In this document: piece after piece, positions 1 through 11,698 of the stretch
How the letters are laid out: every line of letters starts with the position of its first letter
How positions within the stretch are numbered: the first letter of the stretch is position 1
From: Desulfoluna butyratoxydans
GTDB lineage: Bacteria; Desulfobacterota; Desulfobacteria; Desulfobacterales; Desulfolunaceae
Assembly: GCF_900699765.1 (NCBI RefSeq)
Contig: NZ_CAADHO010000002.1
Location: forward strand, 496,001-560,000
Direction: 5' to 3'
DNA: 64,000 nucleotides
The notes under the pieces: model-generated
Databases searched by the model: none
The model's input: only the letters and a program-made list of their open reading frames with translations
Told to the model about the DNA's origin: nothing
Program-made: the position numbers and the translations under genes

Positions 1-88
1 TCTCACCATGATTCATGCATTATGGACGGGCCATGCAGGGCCGCCCTTTGGTGTCCCGCATCGTTTGTCAAATAAGGAATCACCTTTC

Positions 89-1225
89 ATGAAAGCACTG
101 CTTGCCCTCGAAGACGGACGAATTTTTTCGTGCCGCAGCTTTACAGGTCCCGGCGAGGTGGGTGGAGAGGTTGTCTTCAACACCAGCATGACGGGGTATC
201 AGGAAATTCTCACCGACCCCTCCTACCGTGGACAGATGGTCACCATGACCTATCCCCTCATTGGAAACTACGGCGTAAGCCGTGAGGACGTGGAGTCCTC
301 CCGGATCCAGGCCTCAGCCCTCATCGTCCGAGAGTATCAGGACGATTACAGCAACTGGCGGGCCGACATGAGCCTGGCTGACTACCTCAAGGCAGCCAAT
401 GTCGTGGGCATCGATGAACTCGATACCCGGGCACTGACCCTGCACCTCAGGACCCACGGCGCCAAGCGCGGCATCATCTCAACGGATGTGGCCAACCCCG
501 AGGCCCTCGTGGAAAAAGCCAAGGCCCTGCCCTCCATGGAAGGGTGCGACCTGGCCAGCGGCGTCTCCACGGACAAGCCCTACCGCCTGGTCAACGACAC
601 CCCGGTCTTCATTCAGGAAGAGCTGGCAGAGGGCCTTTTTACCGCCCGAGGCGAGAAAAAAGCGGTGGTGGCCTTTGACTTCGGCATCAAGTTCAACATC
701 ATCCGCCTTCTGGAAGCCGCAGGTTGCGAGGTGATTGTGGTGCCCGCAAACACCACCGCTGAGACCGTCAAGGCCATGAACCCCGACGGAATCTTTCTCT
801 CCAACGGCCCCGGCGACCCCGAGCCCGTGACCTACGCCGTAGAGACGGTGAAAGCCCTCATCGGGTACCGCCCCATTTTCGGCATCTGCCTCGGCCACCA
901 GATCATGAGCCTGGCCCTGGGCGGAAAGACCTACAAGCTCAAGTTCGGCCACCGCGGCGGCAACCAGCCCGTGCAGAACACCGAAACATCCAAGGTGGAG
1001 ATCACCAGTCAGAACCACGGATTTGCAGCCGACATGGACAGCCTGTCCGCAGCCGACGTGGAAGTGTCCCATGTGAACCTCAACGACCGCACCGTGGAAG
1101 GCTTGAGACACAAGGTTCACCCCGTGCTCAGTGTGCAGTACCATCCGGAGGCGTCTCCGGGCCCCAACGATGCCCAGTACTTGTTTGATGAGTTTGTTTC
1201 CATGATGGAACGTTTCACTGTTTAA
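89..1225 (+). CDS. carA: Carbamoyl-phosphate synthase small (glutaminase) subunit
   Basis: Hydrolyses glutamine and channels ammonia to CarB for carbamoyl phosphate, the precursor of pyrimidines and arginine; cytosolic. The protein is 378 aa, the normal family length. The N-terminal half is the CarA-specific domain and the C-terminal half a class I glutamine amidotransferase. The nucleophile is Cys267 in GICLGHQ, and the His/Glu pair lies in YHPEASPGP (His352, Glu354). An upstream in-frame start at 8 would add 27 residues with no family similarity; ATG 89 has AAGGA upstream and begins with the typical MKALLALEDG. carB follows 342 bp downstream on the same strand, but a strong terminator and a repeat element lie between them. 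Confidence 0.97.
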   Translation: MKALLALEDGRIFSCRSFTGPGEVGGEVVFNTSMTGYQEILTDPSYRGQMVTMTYPLIGNYGVSREDVESSRIQASALIVREYQDDYSNWRADMSLADYLKAANVVGIDELDTRALTLHLRTHGAKRGIISTDVANPEALVEKAKALPSMEGCDLASGVSTDKPYRLVNDTPVFIQEELAEGLFTARGEKKAVVAFDFGIKFNIIRLLEAAGCEVIVVPANTTAETVKAMNPDGIFLSNGPGDPEPVTYAVETVKALIGYRPIFGICLGHQIMSLALGGKTYKLKFGHRGGNQPVQNTETSKVEITSQNHGFAADMDSLSAADVEVSHVNLNDRTVEGLRHKVHPVLSVQYHPEASPGPNDAQYLFDEFVSMMERFTV

Positions 1226-1226
1226 G

Positions 1227-1254
1227 AACAGGGCACTTGTTGCCCTGTTTTTTT
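1227..1254 (+). terminator. Rho-independent terminator after carA
   Basis: A 9-bp stem (AACAGGGCA / TGCCCTGTT) with a 5-nt loop is followed by a T run, starting just after the carA stop. It would reduce read-through into carB, or act as an attenuator within a carAB operon. Confidence 0.85.
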
Positions 1255-1261
1255 ATGCCCG

Positions 1262-1537
1262 AAAGTTTGCCTCCGGCGGCCAGGGGATGATCCCCTGGGC
1301 CCCAGGTTCGCGAATGCTCCTGACCTTCGTTCCTCAGGTCGATCACATTCGCTGACGGGCTTCGCCCGTGGTGAGGCTGAGGTGAATTGAATGAGGTCAA
1401 AATGCTTCCGGTCATGTTTAAACCTGTGCAGGTCAGGAAGACGAAGGCACCTCACGTGTTTATAACCTGTTTGTCAAACCCAGCTCATATACATTGGGCA
1501 AACGTTTGGCCCCCGGCAGGCTCGCCGGAGGCAACCA
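1262..1537. repeat. Intergenic GCCTCCGGCGG-type repeat element(s)
   Basis: The sequence starts with GCCTCCGGCGGCCAGGGG at about 1269, contains the hairpin CAGGGGATGATCCCCTGG, and ends near 1537 with a diverged GCCGGAGGC. Inside, around 1461-1520, are the family words CTGTTTGTCAAAC and AAACGTTTGGCCCCCGGCAGG. The same words recur in most long intergenic gaps of the backbone (near 4.9, 11.3, 15.6, 20.3, 27.4 and 28.1 kb). No coding potential is seen here. Confidence 0.7.
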
Positions 1538-1567
1538 TAACCGATAGATTAGTAGAGGCAAGGGATC

Positions 1568-4780
<3,213 letters not shown>

Positions 4781-4790
4781 TCCCGCCCAT

Positions 4791-4819
4791 TGAAAGGCGC
4801 GGCTCTGCCGCGCCTTTCA
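4791..4819 (+). terminator. Strong hairpin after carB
   Basis: A 13-bp perfect stem (TGAAAGGCGCGGC / GCCGCGCCTTTCA) with a TCT loop begins about 10 bp after the carB stop. There is no T run after it, so it is either a weak terminator or an mRNA 3'-end stabiliser. Confidence 0.55.
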
Positions 4820-4918
4820 CCCCATCATTGACCCGGCCATGGATGGTCCGGAAAGCTCCTCATCTTTCCCTCGTCTTTGGCTAGTCCACGGCAAGACCCA
4901 CCCCTTTTATCCAGGACC

Positions 4919-5013
4919 CTGTCGAATAGATTTCGGCGAAGCCTGGAAGGGCTCTCCAACGACTTGTTTGTCAAATGTTTTAAAAGTTTGGCCCCGGAAG
5001 GCTTGTTTGGGCT
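4919..5013 (-). repeat. Diverged backbone repeat, inverted orientation
   Basis: Read on the minus strand this matches the inner part of the element at 28.1 kb: a GGGGCCAAACTTTTAAAACA-like start, then TTTGACAAACAAGTC, then a CTTCCAGGCTTCGCCGAAA-like stretch. The terminal GCCTCCGGCGG is degraded. It fills most of the gap between carB and the next gene. Confidence 0.5.
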
Positions 5014-5127
5014 GAATAGTGACAATTTTTATTGAATAATCTGCAAACAGGGACTAATTTGAGGATTGTGTCGGATGTACCGACGGGACCGCTTGGATTT
5101 CTCTATGGAAAGGAGGCAGGAGGCTTC

Positions 5128-5682
5128 ATGATTGAGACGCGATATCTCAAGGATAATATTCAGAATATCCAGAAACTCATGAGCATTCCAGCTTTGAAGA
5201 ATTTCGAAACCCGCTACCTCGGAAAACTCCTGAAGCTGAGTAAAATCCGTGAGTATGAGGACGGTGAGAAGATCATCAAAGAAGGGGATCGGGATCCCTG
5301 GCTCTATTTTTTACTGGCCGGTTCCGTACGGGTATCCAAAGAGGACGTGGAGATCACCCGGTTGACCAACATCGGGGAGCTGTTCGGGGAGATGCGTATC
5401 ATCGACTCCCTGAAGCGGTCCGCCACGGTGACGGCCGTGGGACGAACCACCTGCATTGCCGTTAACACCATGGCCGGGGAGAAGCTGGAAGGAGACGGGG
5501 CCGACCACGACGAACGCCTCGACTTTCTGTTGCTCCTCTACCGCATCTTTGCCGAGTACATGTCCATTCGCCTTCGGGCAACCAACGAGGAACTGATCAA
5601 GACCAAACAGGATCTTCAGCGCATCAGAGAAGAGAAAATGAACGTCATCATCAGGCGCCACATCGAAGGCTCCCAGCAGTGA
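5128..5682 (+). CDS. Cyclic nucleotide-binding domain protein (no HTH)
   Basis: 184 aa. Residues about 30-125 form a CAP/PKA-type cyclic-nucleotide-binding beta-roll: EYEDGEKIIKEGD, LYFLLAGSVRV, then a phosphate-binding-cassette-like GELFGEMRIIDSLKRSATV. The C-terminal part is helical and charged and has no DNA-binding helix-turn-helix, so this is a stand-alone sensor rather than a CRP-type regulator. ATG 5128 is chosen because GGAGG sits immediately upstream; the longer frame from 5032 lacks such a site. It ends about 145 bp before a radical SAM gene on the same strand. Its ligand and partner are unknown. Confidence 0.8.
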   Translation: MIETRYLKDNIQNIQKLMSIPALKNFETRYLGKLLKLSKIREYEDGEKIIKEGDRDPWLYFLLAGSVRVSKEDVEITRLTNIGELFGEMRIIDSLKRSATVTAVGRTTCIAVNTMAGEKLEGDGADHDERLDFLLLLYRIFAEYMSIRLRATNEELIKTKQDLQRIREEKMNVIIRRHIEGSQQ

Positions 5683-5827
5683 TGGCCGACTGAGACCGCT
5701 CCGGGGAATACCAGGGAGTCACAACCCCATTTCTTCCTGTGCCGCGTCTTTTGTCCGTGTTCGGATCGGCAGATTGCCGGGGGGAGTCTTTTCCCCTGCC
5801 TGAAGGTCCGAACGAGAAGGACAAACC

Positions 5828-6835
5828 ATGAGAAAGACCGTATCCTTTACCAAAGACGCCACCAACGTCTTTTTCCATATCCTGACGGCCTGCAACCTCT
5901 CCTGCCGCCACTGCTACATCAACCCCACCCAGCACGGAACCCAGACCCTGCCCATTGAGACCATCGAAGAGTGGCTGGCCCTGTTTGCCACGCGCTCCAA
6001 GGAGGCCAATATCATCTTCCTTGGCGGGGAGCCCACCATGCACCCCGACCTTGCCCGGGCCATCAAAAAAGCCAGAGCTTTAGGCTACGCCTCCATCACC
6101 ATCGATACCAACGGGTACCTCTTTCATGACATCCTGGACAAGGTGACCCCGGCCGAGGTGGACGCCCTCTCCTTCAGCCTGGACGGCGCCACCGCCGCCA
6201 CCAACGACCCCATCCGGGGCAAAGGCTCCTGGGAGACCTGCATGGCCGGTATCCGTAAAGGGGTGGCCAAGGGGTTCTCCACAAGTCTGATCTACACGGT
6301 GAGCGGAGCCAACCTCCACGAACTGGATCAGATGCCCGACCTCCTGGAAGAACTCGGGGTGAACCACTTTTTTATCCAGGTGCTGGGAATCCGCGGCAAC
6401 TCAGCCCGGGAAGAGGCTGAAGAGGAAGGCCTCATGCGCGTGACCCGGGACAGCTGGATGGAGGTGGTTCCCAAGGTGGCCGAAGAGGTGGCCCGAAGGG
6501 GGATCAAGGTCACCTGGCCCAAGGTGTTCTTAGAGGAGGGAGAGGCCTTCGAGTGCGCAGGCCATGTGGCGGACAACCTCTTTCTCTTTCCCAACGGCAG
6601 GGTCTACAGGTGTCCCCTGTGCGAAGATTTTCCCGTTCACTCCATGGTCATCGAGGACGGGAAACTTAAGGATGCCCCCCGCATCAACGAGACCGATCTC
6701 TTTGATCTCTCCATTGCCGAGGGGTGCGTCATGAACCGGATCATCCAGCCCGGAAACATTGTATACAAAGAAAATGGGACCCCGGAGTGGCGCGTGGCAT
6801 GTTGCCTGCTCAAGGAGGAGATCACCCCGAAGTAA
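5828..6835 (+). CDS. Radical SAM domain protein
   Basis: 335 aa. The N-terminal CNLSCRHC motif (CxxxCxxC) binds the SAM-coordinating 4Fe-4S cluster. FLGGEPTMHPD is the SAM-contacting GGE motif, and DTNG and SLDG are the following barrel strands. The C-terminal third carries further Cys residues (FECAGH, YRCPLCED, EGCVMN, VACCLL), so an auxiliary cluster as in SPASM/twitch enzymes is possible. The substrate cannot be told from sequence, and no precursor peptide is seen next to it. The start ATG has a GAGAAGGA site upstream. It is unrelated in context to the three radical SAM genes near 42 kb. Confidence 0.85.
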   Translation: MRKTVSFTKDATNVFFHILTACNLSCRHCYINPTQHGTQTLPIETIEEWLALFATRSKEANIIFLGGEPTMHPDLARAIKKARALGYASITIDTNGYLFHDILDKVTPAEVDALSFSLDGATAATNDPIRGKGSWETCMAGIRKGVAKGFSTSLIYTVSGANLHELDQMPDLLEELGVNHFFIQVLGIRGNSAREEAEEEGLMRVTRDSWMEVVPKVAEEVARRGIKVTWPKVFLEEGEAFECAGHVADNLFLFPNGRVYRCPLCEDFPVHSMVIEDGKLKDAPRINETDLFDLSIAEGCVMNRIIQPGNIVYKENGTPEWRVACCLLKEEITPK

Positions 6836-6977
6836 GTCGGGAAAGGGCGGGTGATTCCCCAAGGTATTGGGTGACATACGCATCCCTGATACCAGATCGA
6901 GTAGATTTCCATGGCGGGGGGATAGCACCGAAACAGCCCGCCCTTCCTGCTTTTCCGATGGTTCGTAGAGAAACAAC

Positions 6978-7006
6978 TTGACAGAATTATAAGTCAAAAT
7001 AATAAT
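6978..7006 (+). promoter_or_regulatory. Promoter and candidate operator for the TetR gene
   Basis: TTGACA (6978-6983), a 17-bp spacer and AATAAT (7001-7006) form a good sigma-70 promoter. The -35 overlaps an inverted repeat TTGAC-N10-GTCAA (6978-6997), a plausible site for autorepression by the TetR-family protein encoded next. Confidence 0.55.
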
Positions 7007-7035
7007 AAAATTTACTTCACTAACTGGGAGGGGGC

Positions 7036-7665
7036 GTGACGGATTCGGGACTGAGCAGAAAGGAACGGGAGTACAAACGGCGTCGGGAAGAGATTCTGGA
7101 AGCGGCACTTTCCGTTTTTGCGGAGAGGGGGTACTACGGGACCACCATGGCTCAGATCAGTCAGAAGTCCGAATATCCCCTGGGCACCATCTACAAGTAC
7201 TTCAGTGGAAAAGAGCAGATTTTCCACGACATGGTGATGGACAGGGGCATCCGCCTGGGCCGCCTCATTGCCGAGGCCGCCTCGCGAAAGGATCTGGCCC
7301 CCAGGGACAGGGCATACGCCTGTCTCCAGGCCAACGCCCGCTTCCTGAGGAGCAACCAGGCCTTTGTGCGGGTGTACATTTCCCTGCGGAGCAGCGTCGA
7401 CATGATCCTCTCCCCGGAGCTCAACGCCGATATCAATCGCCTGAACGACAAGATGGTGGAGACCTACACCGAGATTTTTCAGGAGGGGGTGGAAAAAGGG
7501 GAGTTCAGACCCTACCCCGCCGAAGACCTTTCGGCCCTGTTTTACGGGGTGATCTTTTCGGCCATCTGGCCCTGGGTTTCGGGGAACAAGGAGGCTTACG
7601 ACATTGAAGCCTGGCTGAATCGGGCCTTTGAGCTTCTGACCAACGGCTTTTGTGTCTCCAAGTGA
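7036..7665 (+). CDS. TetR-family transcriptional regulator
   Basis: 209 aa, usual TetR length. The N-terminal DNA-binding domain (about residues 15-60) reads ILEAALSVFAERGYYGTTMAQIS...GTIYKYFSGKEQIF, the classic TetR helix-turn-helix with the tyrosine-rich recognition helix. The C-terminal helical ligand domain resembles the fatty-acid/acyl-CoA responsive members. The start is GTG 7036, 5 bp after GGGAGGGGG. The next gene is an acyl-CoA dehydrogenase, so control of fatty-acid oxidation is a reasonable inference. Confidence 0.9.
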   Translation: MTDSGLSRKEREYKRRREEILEAALSVFAERGYYGTTMAQISQKSEYPLGTIYKYFSGKEQIFHDMVMDRGIRLGRLIAEAASRKDLAPRDRAYACLQANARFLRSNQAFVRVYISLRSSVDMILSPELNADINRLNDKMVETYTEIFQEGVEKGEFRPYPAEDLSALFYGVIFSAIWPWVSGNKEAYDIEAWLNRAFELLTNGFCVSK

Positions 7666-7685
7666 GGGAGAGGTCGGGATAGTTA

Positions 7686-7714
7686 TTGACCGACAGGTAA
7701 AAATCTGGAATAAT
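7686..7714 (+). promoter_or_regulatory. Possible promoter upstream of acyl-CoA dehydrogenase
   Basis: TTGACC (7686-7691) and AATAAT (7709-7714) are separated by 17 bp. The 235-bp leader between this and the coding start shows no recognised riboswitch. Assigned on spacing and sequence only. Confidence 0.3.
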
Positions 7715-7947
7715 ACCGCGTTAACGCTGACAATTGGCTTGTTTTAGGCCTGTAAGGGCGTTGCCACACAAGGCAGGCGGGACATTGGTTTTTTGTGTAA
7801 AACCATAAACATAGTTCTGCTTTGAGTAATAATGATTTGGTCGAAAGTGCTGTATTGGAAGGGAATTCATTAGATTTCAGAGCTGACAAGGCCCTTAATA
7901 TGCCTTAAATAATCTTAAAATGTCTTAATATAAGGAGAGATTTGGTT

Positions 7948-9756
7948 ATGGCACAACAGATTGCAGACCGCAGGGACCAGGATTACGTTCTTCACGAAAT
8001 GCTGAACGTTGCTCAGTTTTCAGAGACCGAGAAGTACGGTGATTTCAACAAGAAAACCATCGACATGGTTCTGTCCGAAGCCAGGAAGTTCGCCGTCAAT
8101 GAAATTCTTCCCACCCAGAAGACCGGTGACGAAGAGGGCGTCAAGCTGGAAAACGGCCAGGTGAAGGTACCCCCTTCATTCCACAAGCCCTACAAGCTCT
8201 TCTGCGAGAACGAGTGGGTTGCCATGGCCGATGCCCCGGAAGTAGGCGGCCAGGGCCTTCCCCACTCTGTTTCCCTGGCTTGCGGTGAGCTCTTCACCGG
8301 CGCCAACTGTGCTTTCCTTATGTACCCCGGCCTTACCCACGGCTGCGGCAACATCATCGCCAGCCTCGGTTCCGACAAGCAGAAGGAGCTCTACCTCAAG
8401 AAGCTCTACACCGGCGAGTGGGGCGGCACCATGTGTCTCACCGAAGCCAACGCAGGCAGTGACGTAGGCGCCCTTGAGTCCGTGGCGACCCCCAACGACG
8501 ACGGCACCTACAACATCGTGGGCAACAAGATCTTCATCTCCGGCGGCGACTCCGACATGGTTCCCAACGTGATCCACCCGGTTCTCGCCCGTATCGAAGG
8601 TTCCCCCGCAGGGACCCGCGGTATCTCCCTGTTCATCGTGCCCAAGCTCTGGGTCAACGATGACGGCAGCTTCGGCGAAGACAACGACGTGGTCGTCACC
8701 GGCGTAGAGCACAAGATGGGCATCCACGGCAACGCCACCTGCTCCATCGCCTTCGGCGGCAAGGGCAAGTGCCGCGGTACCCTCATCGGTGAGAAGAACA
8801 AGGGCATGAAGGCCATGTTCCTCATGATGAACGAAGCCCGTCAGGGCGTTGCCCTCCAGGGTCACGGCTTTGCCACCACCTCTTACATGAACGCCGTGAA
8901 CTACGCCAAAGAGCGTATCCAGAGCCCCAACCTGCTCTCCATGCTCGACGCCGAGCCCAAGGGTGTGCCCATCATCCAGCACCCCGACGTGCGTCGCAAC
9001 CTGCTCATCATGAAGTCCTATGTTGAAGGCATGCGTTCCCTGCTCTACTACATGGGCTTCTGCTTCGACATGGTCTCCACCGCCGAAGACGAAGCAGTTC
9101 GTGACAAGTACAACGGCCTCATCGAGATCGTGACCCCGGTTGCCAAGAGCTACGGCACCGACAAGGGCTTCGAAGTCTGCTCCCTGGGTATCCAGATCTA
9201 CGGCGGCTACGGCTTCATCGAAGAGTATCCCCAGGCCCAGCTCCTTCGTGACTGCAAGATTACCTCCATCTACGAAGGCACCAACGGGATCCAGGCCATG
9301 GACCTCCTCGGCCGTAAGCTCGGCATGAAGAAAGGCAAGCCCATGATGGACCTGATGGGTGAAATCCAGGCTGCCATCGCCCTGGCCAAGGAAGCCGGTC
9401 TCGAAGACATGGCTGCCAAGGTTGAAGCCGCCCTGAACAAAGTGGGTGAGTGCGCCATGGCCATCGGCGGCGCCGCCATGAGCGAGAAGCTCCTCGACGC
9501 CTTCGGTTCCGCTACCCTCTTCCAGGAGTGCTGCGGTGACCTGATCATGGCTTGGATGCACCTCTGGAGAGCTGCCGTTGCTCAGCCCAAGATCGAAAAA
9601 GCCAAGAAGAAGGACAAAGCCTTCTACGAAGGTCAGGTGGTTACCGCCAAGTTCTTCATCGAGCACATGCTGCCCATCGGCCTCGGCAAGATGGACTCCG
9701 TCAAAGGCCTCACCGGCTCCATCATGGAGATGCCCGAAGACGCATTCATCGGCTAA
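7948..9756 (+). CDS. Acyl-CoA dehydrogenase, long form with C-terminal extension
   Basis: 602 aa flavoenzyme that oxidises acyl-CoA to enoyl-CoA in beta-oxidation, passing electrons to ETF. It has N-terminal, middle (CLTEANAGSDVG, ISGGDSD) and C-terminal acyl-CoA dehydrogenase domains, with the catalytic Glu in IYEGTNGIQ (Glu443), and a further ~130-residue C-terminal domain (acyl-CoA_dh_C type) found in 600-aa bacterial members. ATG 7948 has AAGGAG at good spacing; TTG 7942 would be too close to it. A strong terminator follows. Codon use is highly biased, suggesting strong expression. Chain-length preference cannot be read. Confidence 0.93.
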   Translation: MAQQIADRRDQDYVLHEMLNVAQFSETEKYGDFNKKTIDMVLSEARKFAVNEILPTQKTGDEEGVKLENGQVKVPPSFHKPYKLFCENEWVAMADAPEVGGQGLPHSVSLACGELFTGANCAFLMYPGLTHGCGNIIASLGSDKQKELYLKKLYTGEWGGTMCLTEANAGSDVGALESVATPNDDGTYNIVGNKIFISGGDSDMVPNVIHPVLARIEGSPAGTRGISLFIVPKLWVNDDGSFGEDNDVVVTGVEHKMGIHGNATCSIAFGGKGKCRGTLIGEKNKGMKAMFLMMNEARQGVALQGHGFATTSYMNAVNYAKERIQSPNLLSMLDAEPKGVPIIQHPDVRRNLLIMKSYVEGMRSLLYYMGFCFDMVSTAEDEAVRDKYNGLIEIVTPVAKSYGTDKGFEVCSLGIQIYGGYGFIEEYPQAQLLRDCKITSIYEGTNGIQAMDLLGRKLGMKKGKPMMDLMGEIQAAIALAKEAGLEDMAAKVEAALNKVGECAMAIGGAAMSEKLLDAFGSATLFQECCGDLIMAWMHLWRAAVAQPKIEKAKKKDKAFYEGQVVTAKFFIEHMLPIGLGKMDSVKGLTGSIMEMPEDAFIG

Positions 9757-9804
9757 CCGATAAGAGGTTATAGGGGATTTCATCCCTGATCAGTGCTATA
9801 TATA

Positions 9805-9847
9805 AGCCCGGAAGAGTGTGCCTCGCATCCTCTTCCGGGCTTTGTTA
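9805..9847 (+). terminator. Rho-independent terminator after acyl-CoA dehydrogenase
   Basis: AGCCCGGAAGAG pairs with CTCTTCCGGGCT around a 13-nt loop, followed by TTTGTTATT. Confidence 0.88.
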
Positions 9848-9968
9848 TTATGGGGAGACGCGTGTTACCGGCGCGGGCGTTTGGAGGGGACGCCCCCGGC
9901 CGCATGGGCGGCGAACCATGAACGGGATCTTTAATTTTAGGGCTCACAACCATTTTGAGGACGTAAGA

Positions 9969-11264
9969 ATGCACCAAAAAGCGGGAACCGGCATCGGGAA
10001 AGTGGACGAGATACTTGACGGACTTCGGGTGGGAGACAACGTCATCTGGCATGATGATTCCGGGAGCCTGGCTTCCGATTACTGCCTGAAACTCATGGAA
10101 GCATCCGCACGGGAAGACAAGCCGGTGATTTATGTCAGTTTCGACCGGTCTCCCAACAACCTCGTGAAAAAGCTGGGACCCCTGGCCGATGCCCCCGGGC
10201 TTACCATCCTGGACTGTTTCACCCACGGCAAAGGCGGGGGCAGCGAGCTGTTCCTCAAGTACTACAGCTCGCGGGAACGAAACGCCAATGTGATCCTGGT
10301 GGAGAACCCCTCGGATCCATCGGCCCTCTCCGACGCCCTGGAGAGCAACCTGGCGGACCACGGCCTGGACACCCGGTTTATCTTTGAGTCCATCACCGGC
10401 ATGCAGGACCTCTGGGGCGATGAGGAGCGGATCCTGAAGTTTTATACCCGCACCTGCCCCAAGCTCTATGAACTGAGCACCATTGCGTACTGGCTCATTG
10501 AGCACCGGGCCCACAGCGACCGGCTTAAAGCGGGCATCGCCCAGATCGCCCAGGTGGTCATCGAGCTGTCCGTCAAACGAGGCAAATTTTTCTTCAACCT
10601 CATCAAAGCCGAAGGCCGGGAACACGGCCCCTTGAACAAGCCCCAGGGCTACTGGGTGCGGGACGGGGAGGTGGTGTTCGGCTCCGGGGACCAGAAGGGC
10701 TGGGGCCGCATCGACATCGGAAGCCGCCTCAAGCACTTCCGCACCTCGGCGGGCCTTTCCCAGACCGGCCTGGCCAAGCAGGTGGGGGTCACCCCCAGCA
10801 CCATCAGCCAGATTGAAAACGGCCAGATCTACCCCTCCCTTCCCGCCCTGTTCCGTATGGCAGAGCTCCTTGCCGTGGAAACAGGCTCTTTCTTCTCAGA
10901 TAACTCCGCCGAAGAGGCCACCCCGGTCTACGAGCCCTCCCAGTGGCAGGACATCAACATCCCCGGCATCACAGGAAAAGGCGGATCCGTGCGCCAGGTG
11001 ATCCCCTCGGGCGGGGACACGGGTTTTGAGGTGTGGCTCCTGGAGATCGAGCCGGGCCGGGTCATCAAGCAGCACTTCTTCGACGAGAAGTGTGAAGAGG
11101 TGGGCTACGTCATCAAGGGCAGCGTCCTCTTCCAGAGCGGCAGCCGGGACCTCGAAGCCGTGGAAGGCTCCCTCATCCACCTGGTGGAACGCACCCCCTC
11201 CCGCTGGAAAAACAAAGGGGAGGAAAAAGCGGTGATCCTCTGGCTCAAACTGCGCCAGGTGTAA
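9969..11264 (+). CDS. KaiC-like pseudo-ATPase / XRE HTH / cupin regulator
   Basis: About 431 aa with three parts. Residues 1-220 follow the KaiC/RAD55 RecA-fold pattern (GIGKVDEILDGLRVGD, PVIYVSFDRS, VILVENPSD), but the Walker A position reads HDDSGSLASD and lacks GKT/GKS, so ATP hydrolysis is unlikely. An XRE helix-turn-helix follows (LKHFRTSAGLSQTGLAKQVG...ISQIENGQ), then a C-terminal cupin (EVWLLEIEPG, VGYVIKGSVLFQ). It is probably a one-component regulator sensing a small ligand. GAGG precedes ATG 9969; ATG 9918 upstream is possible but has a weaker site. Target genes are unknown. Confidence 0.7.
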   Translation: MHQKAGTGIGKVDEILDGLRVGDNVIWHDDSGSLASDYCLKLMEASAREDKPVIYVSFDRSPNNLVKKLGPLADAPGLTILDCFTHGKGGGSELFLKYYSSRERNANVILVENPSDPSALSDALESNLADHGLDTRFIFESITGMQDLWGDEERILKFYTRTCPKLYELSTIAYWLIEHRAHSDRLKAGIAQIAQVVIELSVKRGKFFFNLIKAEGREHGPLNKPQGYWVRDGEVVFGSGDQKGWGRIDIGSRLKHFRTSAGLSQTGLAKQVGVTPSTISQIENGQIYPSLPALFRMAELLAVETGSFFSDNSAEEATPVYEPSQWQDINIPGITGKGGSVRQVIPSGGDTGFEVWLLEIEPGRVIKQHFFDEKCEEVGYVIKGSVLFQSGSRDLEAVEGSLIHLVERTPSRWKNKGEEKAVILWLKLRQV

Positions 11265-11284
11265 AGCGTACGGGAAGAAAAAAA

Positions 11285-11450
11285 GCCTCCGGCGGCCCTG
11301 CCTGGGGTCAAATATTTGAAAAGTTTGATAAAAGGTCTTACGAATGACGTGGAGCGGTGGAACGCTTTCGGCGAGTCGACTGTTCGGAACATAACGGACA
11401 GTCAATCGGAATGTTATTGCGGAGTTTTTTTAGCAACCCGCCGGAGGCAC
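11285..11450. repeat. Backbone repeat bounded by GCCTCCGGCGG / CCGCCGGAGGC
   Basis: The left end is GCCTCCGGCGGCCCTGCC and the right end ACCCGCCGGAGGC, an inverted pair about 165 bp apart. The inner words GTTTGATAAAAGGTCTTA and GCGGAGTTTTTTTAGCAA are shared with the copies at 28.1 and 15.6 kb. No gene is seen in it. Confidence 0.7.
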
Positions 11451-11529
11451 CTCAGTTAAATATGATAAAAAACAAAATATGGCTGCGTATCCTGAGACTC
11501 CGAAGCCTGTAAAGCAGCCCGGATACACC

Positions 11530-11652
11530 ATCAGCGTTTTTGTCGGGCGAAGCCCGAGCCGGAGGCCCTTGCGCTTTGGCCCGAGGTACGAGGGACAAAG
11601 CGCAAGGGCAATCAGCTTTCGAGGTGGCTCACCTCGCCGCCGGAGGCCGTTT
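11530..11652. repeat. Backbone repeat, second type (TCGGGCGAAGCCCGA)
   Basis: Starts CATCAGCGTTTTTGTCGGGC, contains the hairpin TCGGGCGAAGCCCGA and ends CGAGGTGGCTCACCTCG followed by CCGCCGGAGGC. A near copy lies at 21.3 kb and a partial one at 25.3 kb. With the neighbouring element it fills the 434-bp gap before panE. Confidence 0.65.
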
Positions 11653-11698
11653 TGTGGACCGGTTTTGACAGTGGAAAGCAGCGAAAGGATGTCATCAT

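Noticed and set aside
5828-6835. Linking the radical SAM gene at 5.8 kb to the Cys-rich fibre system
   Set aside because: It is 35 kb away in the backbone, on the other strand and with a different motif style; no evidence of a shared role.
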